Program-made: the position numbers and the translations under genes | Notes under the pieces: generated by a model | The model's database searches: none | Told to the model about the DNA's origin: nothing | Seen by the model: the letters and a program-made list of their open reading frames with translations, nothing else | In this document: positions 7,029 through 10,462 of the stretch, piece by piece | Numbering within the stretch: position 1 is the stretch's first letter | How the letters are laid out: each line of letters starts with the position of its first letter | Assembly: GCA_002502175.1 (NCBI GenBank) | Contig: DAPQ01000069.1 | Span: 1-10,462 of the forward strand | Reading direction: 5' to 3' | Source of the DNA: Euryarchaeota archaeon UBA19 | GTDB lineage: Archaea; Thermoplasmatota; Poseidoniia; Poseidoniales; Thalassarchaeaceae | DNA: 10,462 nt

Positions 7029-8207
7029 TTAACCCTCCTGACTTCCCTCATTGGCGAATGGATCTGAACGAGTCATAGCTTCTGTATACTCTTTCCAGTC
7101 GAGTGAGAATCGATCTCTATCAGGATCCCATTCGTCCCACGTTACAACTTCCTCTAGGGCCTCTCGATACTTGTTAGGAACGATTCCGGGTACGATGAAT
7201 GCTTTCTGTCTGTGTAGGGGATACGGGTTTCGAAGTTGAATCCCTAACACTCCTAAGACCGCACGGGAGACATACCAGGTTGCCTGAGAATTCCAACCAT
7301 GAGCGACTTTGATTACTATACCAAGGCCATTAGGCCAATCAGGGTGTTCCACAGATAAACCGAGTAATCCATCAGCGCCTTCTTTTGCAATCAGTTTTCC
7401 TTCTCCGGCCTTAATACAAGTTGAGTCCAGTCTGTTGAATCCGCCTATTAGATCGGGGTGCCTATTCATTGCCTCCCAAATCCAATCCTCATCCCTATTT
7501 TTTGCTAGATTGGCGAACATAACAGCTAATTCATCAACTGTATTTGAGGTTGTAGGGAAACCACAGCCATCCTTCGCGACTCGTAGTGGTTCCCAATCTG
7601 GCTTATTCATATATTCACGCAAAACATCAAGGTACTCGGGAAACCATGGCGAACTAGGCAAAGTATATCCTGCTCTATTCATCCCTCTTTTCCTCATCCC
7701 TTTGAGTATTGCAGCGTGTTCTCCAGAGCATGTGTGAAACCATCTTCTTGGCCTTCTAACCTGACGTCCGAATTGAATCAATGGTACGTCCAATGGGCAT
7801 TGCATCAAGCCCCACTCTGATTCTGTAAGTAAGGACTGAGCAGCTGCAACGTGCTCTGTGTCTCCGTTGTGTGAGGAACATGAAATAGCTTTTTGTTTCC
7901 AATCTAAGTCTTCCAAAACTTCAGTAAAAGGCTTCATCATTAACGGTTTCATCATCGAGCGGCCATAGACCAAAACATTTCCACCGAATGAATGTATAAT
8001 CTCGTCACCATGTGCCCAAGAAACCGCTCCATGAATGGTATTTTCCGAGACATCCATACGCCTGAAATCAACTAATGGCTCCCACTCCACATCTCGTCCG
8101 GTAGCAATACCTTCGTGTTGCTCTCCGAGAGGATTGGTTGGGAATACAGCAGACCCCGGCCGGCCTGGTGCGACACTGGATGGCTGCTCGACTTTACGCG
8201 CGCTCAT
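7029..8207 (-). CDS. L-asparaginase II-like amidohydrolase (AnsA / Rhizobium ReAV family)
   Basis: The family hydrolyses L-asparagine to aspartate and ammonia. The 392-residue protein shows the family's Ser-x2-Lys pair (Ser84, Lys87 in GRSMMKP), the CSSHNGDTEHV segment at 110-120, the CSG.HA motif at 160-165, DGCGFPT at 213-219 and a KEGADGLLG segment at 275-283. In the Rhizobium etli enzyme the CSGKH lysine joins two cysteines as a zinc ligand; here it is Glu163, so metal binding or substrate may differ. The first 44 residues precede the usual family start. The ATG at 8207 overlaps the stop of the flavin monooxygenase as ATGA, and GGAGG at 8218-8214 lies six bases upstream. Its place in a catabolic operon suggests it may deamidate a pathway intermediate rather than asparagine. 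Confidence 0.82.
   Translation of the reverse strand: MSARKVEQPSSVAPGRPGSAVFPTNPLGEQHEGIATGRDVEWEPLVDFRRMDVSENTIHGAVSWAHGDEIIHSFGGNVLVYGRSMMKPLMMKPFTEVLEDLDWKQKAISCSSHNGDTEHVAAAQSLLTESEWGLMQCPLDVPLIQFGRQVRRPRRWFHTCSGEHAAILKGMRKRGMNRAGYTLPSSPWFPEYLDVLREYMNKPDWEPLRVAKDGCGFPTTSNTVDELAVMFANLAKNRDEDWIWEAMNRHPDLIGGFNRLDSTCIKAGEGKLIAKEGADGLLGLSVEHPDWPNGLGIVIKVAHGWNSQATWYVSRAVLGVLGIQLRNPYPLHRQKAFIVPGIVPNKYREALEEVVTWDEWDPDRDRFSLDWKEYTEAMTRSDPFANEGSQEG
7033..7038 (-). promoter_or_regulatory. Ribosome binding site GGAGGG deciding the TTG start of the aldehyde dehydrogenase
   Basis: On the minus strand GGAGGG lies inside the last two sense codons of the asparaginase-like gene, six bases before TTG. The ideal spacing and the lack of any nearby ATG support TTG initiation and coupling of the two genes. 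Confidence 0.8.
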
Positions 8208-9448
8208 TCGCTCCCTCCATTTACCGCCGGTGCGACTTTCGTCATGAATGCCTCCATGTTGCGTTGAACCCTTTGTGAATCGTGATTAAAGAAATCGAAC
8301 CAACACATTAGGCGGTCTTCTGGGTGGAACCTTTCTTTGATTTGTTGAGCAACTTCATGGACATTTCCAATTACTGCGTTATCGGTGGCACGCTCTACTT
8401 TGGTAGGATCGATAGTGCCCTCCAGAGCATGCCAATAGGTTGTCAACGCGGCTCTAGCTTCTTCTTTTGCCGCCGCGCTTCGCTCATCATCAGTCAAACC
8501 ATCCTCGTCATTAACGAAGACCATGATTGTACGAGGCATCATATCACGAGTCCATTCACCACCTGAAGAGTGGTAGTTTTCTGCCATTCTTTCATGAGTT
8601 TGTTCAATGATATGAGGCGGTGTAATCGAGAGGTTGAACACCTGAACAGGCGCCCATTTGTTTACCTCAATTTGTAGATTAACGTCATGGCTTCCAAGAA
8701 CTAAGTTGAGTAATTCTCGACGCCATTCTTGTGGAATAGTTTTGATTTCCTCAAAGTTATATCTCGATGGAATGGTGATTGATTCAGGCGACTCTGATAG
8801 GCCATGCATTTTCATGGCAGCATCCTGGACATTCTGCCAATCTTCATCAGAGCGGAAATTATCTCTGGTAAAGATAGTCTTTCGAATCATTTCACTTGAA
8901 ATCACTTCACCATTCAGGAGTCTAAGAAAAATCTCAGATGCCTCTGCGAAAATTTGACCTCTTAGAGCCGGCCAAGCAGCCTCCTCAACCTCATCTCGAG
9001 GCACAATTCCGTAAGGCCGAGCCATAAATTCGAACCGACCGGCTGAAAAACCGATATGCAATCTTCTCTTTTCTTCAGGATTCATTCCGTGCAATGCAAG
9101 AAATGACCCTACTCGTTCTGCCTGTGGAATCGGACCTCCACTTGCTAGAATCGACATAACTGCGCTACCAACTTCCATTCTTTTGGTTCTAGCAAACATC
9201 GCCGTTGCGACTTGGAAAAAATCCGTACAAAGACCAACTTCTCCTGGATAATGTGGGACAACAGGCTTCGAGTTTTGCTTTTGAACTTCGGTTGAAAGAT
9301 GTGCCTGAGCAACCCAACCAACGCCAAACCCTAATTCATCGGCTTTCTCAGCTTGGTCGAGAAAGTTAGCAAACATCTCCGTTTCACTTGGTATATATCC
9401 GGAGGTGTCCGGAGTTTGTGAAATCGAGAAGAAGATGTCGAAGTTCAT
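8204..9448 (-). CDS. Luciferase-like (LLM class) flavin-dependent monooxygenase
   Basis: Members use reduced flavin (FMNH2 or F420) and usually O2 to oxidise aldehydes, ketones, amines or sulfonates. The 414-residue product starts with MNFDIFFSIS, the usual first strand of the barrel. The D-x-A-E-x-A-D-E-L-G-F helix (31-41) and an A-H-L-S-T-E segment (49-54) follow, matching the EHHFT region of the family. The RLHIGFSAGR segment (129-138) precedes a PYGI-type motif, and the V-x-Q-Q-I...W-F-D-F-F tail (366-387) is typical of LLM C-termini. The ATG at 9448 is preferred over 9505 because the earlier start would add 19 unrelated residues overlapping the SDR gene; GTGAG lies about nine bases before it. 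The gap to the SDR stop is 13 nt. No flavin reductase is visible in the window. Confidence 0.88.
   Translation of the reverse strand: MNFDIFFSISQTPDTSGYIPSETEMFANFLDQAEKADELGFGVGWVAQAHLSTEVQKQNSKPVVPHYPGEVGLCTDFFQVATAMFARTKRMEVGSAVMSILASGGPIPQAERVGSFLALHGMNPEEKRRLHIGFSAGRFEFMARPYGIVPRDEVEEAAWPALRGQIFAEASEIFLRLLNGEVISSEMIRKTIFTRDNFRSDEDWQNVQDAAMKMHGLSESPESITIPSRYNFEEIKTIPQEWRRELLNLVLGSHDVNLQIEVNKWAPVQVFNLSITPPHIIEQTHERMAENYHSSGGEWTRDMMPRTIMVFVNDEDGLTDDERSAAAKEEARAALTTYWHALEGTIDPTKVERATDNAVIGNVHEVAQQIKERFHPEDRLMCWFDFFNHDSQRVQRNMEAFMTKVAPAVNGGSE
8211..8218 (-). promoter_or_regulatory. Ribosome binding site GGAGGGAG for the asparaginase-like gene
   Basis: GGAGGGAG on the minus strand lies within the last codons of the flavin monooxygenase gene. 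Its GGAGG core is six bases from the asparaginase ATG. With the ATGA stop/start overlap it indicates coupled translation. Confidence 0.75.
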
Positions 9449-9461
9449 GCAAATCAACTCA

Positions 9462-10259
9462 CTAAATGGAGCGCATTCTGCCACCATCGACAGCCAAAGA
9501 AACACCGCGAATGCCTCCGCTACTTGGTAAGCAAAGGAAGGTGACAGCGGCTGCGGTTTCCATTGGATCTATTAGGCGTTGAATTGGAACAGAATTCATC
9601 CAAGTCTCTTGAACTTCCTCAACCGACTTTCCAGTTCTTTTCGAAATTGATCCTGCAAGAGAGCCAAGTCGGTCGGTGTCAGTAAAACCTGGAAGTATGT
9701 TGTTGATGGTGATACACGGGTCTAATTCCCTAGATAGTGACTTTGCCCAAGAGGCCATTGCACCTCTGAGGGTATTCGAAAGTCCGATATTGTCGATCGG
9801 TTCTCGGACGGAAGTTGAAATGATGTTAACAAAGCGGCCATAGCCCAATTCTGCCATTCTTGGAGACAGAATCTGAGCGATTGTATGGGATGCATGCAAA
9901 TGGCGAGAAAATGGCCCTTCAAACTCCTCTAATTTGTTCTCAAGAAGCGGTCCTCCCGGTGGGCCTCCTGCATTATTGATTACAATTTCAACCATACCTA
10001 ATCCCAAAACAGCCTCCCTAACGGCCTCAGCATCTTCTAAATCGAGAACAAGCATTTCATGTCCTGAGCCATGCAGTTCTGCTACTAATTCTTCCAGTGC
10101 ATCAGCACTTCGAGCACAGGCGATGACTCGTGCTCCCGCTCGCGCTAGCATCTGAGCAGTGGCACGTCCTATACCTGCGCTAGCTCCACAAACTAATGCA
10201 GTTCTTCCAGCCAAGGCATTTTCAGCAAAAGGAAATCCTTCATTCAACATATCACTCAT
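9462..10259 (-). CDS. SDR-family oxidoreductase with atypical catalytic motif (putative beta-ketoacyl reductase-like)
   Basis: Rossmann-fold short-chain dehydrogenase/reductase, 265 residues, the classical length. The cofactor loop reads CGASAGIG (24-31) in place of TGxxxGIG, and NNAG is at 95-98. Ser148 is in place, but 13 residues later, where Tyr-x3-Lys is expected, the protein has Ser161-x3-Arg165. This matches the group of SDRs described as lacking a perfect NAD motif and catalytic tetrad (BKR-like SDR, recalled as cd05344). The usual oxidoreductase chemistry is therefore uncertain. The SDR C-terminal VDGG is present at 258-261. ATG at 10259 is supported by AGGAG at 10272-10268, eight bases upstream, overlapping the stop of the preceding gene. 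It probably acts with the flavin monooxygenase next to it. Confidence 0.88.
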   Translation of the reverse strand: MSDMLNEGFPFAENALAGRTALVCGASAGIGRATAQMLARAGARVIACARSADALEELVAELHGSGHEMLVLDLEDAEAVREAVLGLGMVEIVINNAGGPPGGPLLENKLEEFEGPFSRHLHASHTIAQILSPRMAELGYGRFVNIISTSVREPIDNIGLSNTLRGAMASWAKSLSRELDPCITINNILPGFTDTDRLGSLAGSISKRTGKSVEEVQETWMNSVPIQRLIDPMETAAAVTFLCLPSSGGIRGVSLAVDGGRMRSI

Positions 10260-10267
10260 TTCTTCAA

Positions 10268-10272
10268 CTCCT
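10268..10272 (-). promoter_or_regulatory. Ribosome binding site AGGAG for the SDR gene
   Basis: AGGAG on the minus strand overlaps the TAG stop of the upstream partial gene and precedes the SDR ATG by eight bases, supporting that start and coupling to the preceding gene. Confidence 0.7.
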
Positions 10273-10462
10273 AGTCAACATAGTGCGCATATTTTTGCTC
10301 TGCAAGTTTCTCATAAACAACCTGCAAGACATCCTCTGGAGCGTTCCTGAAAGTAGGATGTTCACTCTCTCCCTGTGGGTGGCGCATCTCACCCCACCGT
10401 CTCTCTTCATACCCCATCAGGGCTTCCTTCATCAATACACCAGCAAGAACCAGTGTTTCGTA
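10271..10462 (-). CDS. C-terminal 63 residues of an unidentified protein, 5' partial
   Basis: The minus-strand frame is open from the right edge to a TAG at 10273-10271. It encodes a hydrophilic, largely helical tail with motifs such as GYEERRWGEMR and APEDVLQVVYEKL, ending AEQKYAHYVD. The stop sits 11 bases before the SDR start and the frame uses the same strand, so it is probably the next upstream gene of the operon. I do not recognise the family from this fragment; the rest of the gene lies outside the window and probably holds the domain that would define the pathway. Confidence 0.7.
   Translation of the reverse strand, partial: YETLVLAGVLMKEALMGYEERRWGEMRHPQGESEHPTFRNAPEDVLQVVYEKLAEQKYAHYVD

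Noticed and set aside
7309..7737. Plus-strand frame of 142 residues opposite the asparaginase-like gene
   Set aside because: Fully covered by a gene with conserved motifs on the other strand; the translation is Ser/Pro-rich with no recognisable domain.

Overview
The window looks like a marine prokaryotic chromosome segment. The best guess is a planktonic euryarchaeon of the Marine Group II (Poseidoniales) kind, but a marine bacterium is not excluded. The guess rests on a very large surface protein combining Cys-rich repeats, calcium-type aspartate repeats, one membrane helix and a Trp-rich tail, next to a nickel superoxide dismutase of the marine cyanobacterial type. This taxonomic inference is from memory of such genomes, and no marker gene in the window settles it. 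Coding density is very high: no gap reaches 100 bases, and no RNA gene, insertion sequence, CRISPR array or origin was seen.

Left third, plus strand (1-3663): the 3' part of a giant gene cut by the left edge. It encodes about twenty Cys-rich ~35-residue repeats, interrupted once by a PPC-like beta domain, then a run of Asp-rich thrombospondin-type-3 repeats, a membrane helix, an acidic Pro/Glu-rich tail and a C-terminal Trp-rich module. Part of the array is a 315-nt, three-unit higher-order repeat. Next (3661-4481) comes an 80-base leader with three copies of a hexamer half-site, then sodN and sodX overlapping by 19 nt: the nickel superoxide dismutase precursor and its maturation protease.

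Right two thirds, minus strand (4484-10462): a compact operon read from right to left. It runs: the C-terminus of an unidentified protein, an SDR-type oxidoreductase with an altered catalytic motif, a luciferase-like flavin monooxygenase, an L-asparaginase II-like amidohydrolase with an altered active-site motif, an ALDH8/aminomuconate-semialdehyde-type aldehyde dehydrogenase with a Cys-rich N-terminal tag and a TTG start, and a FabH-type ketoacyl synthase III. Four of the five junctions are 13 nt or shorter. Three have Shine-Dalgarno sequences that overlap the end of the preceding gene or its stop codon, so the genes are probably translated as a coupled unit.

The enzyme set (oxidoreductase, flavin monooxygenase, amide hydrolase, semialdehyde dehydrogenase, acyl-condensing thiolase-fold enzyme) suggests a pathway that oxidises a carbonyl- or nitrogen-containing substrate and opens it to an acid. 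The substrate cannot be named from sequence alone. This cluster is the best candidate in the window for an undescribed system. The sod pair converges on it with only 2 nt between stop codons.
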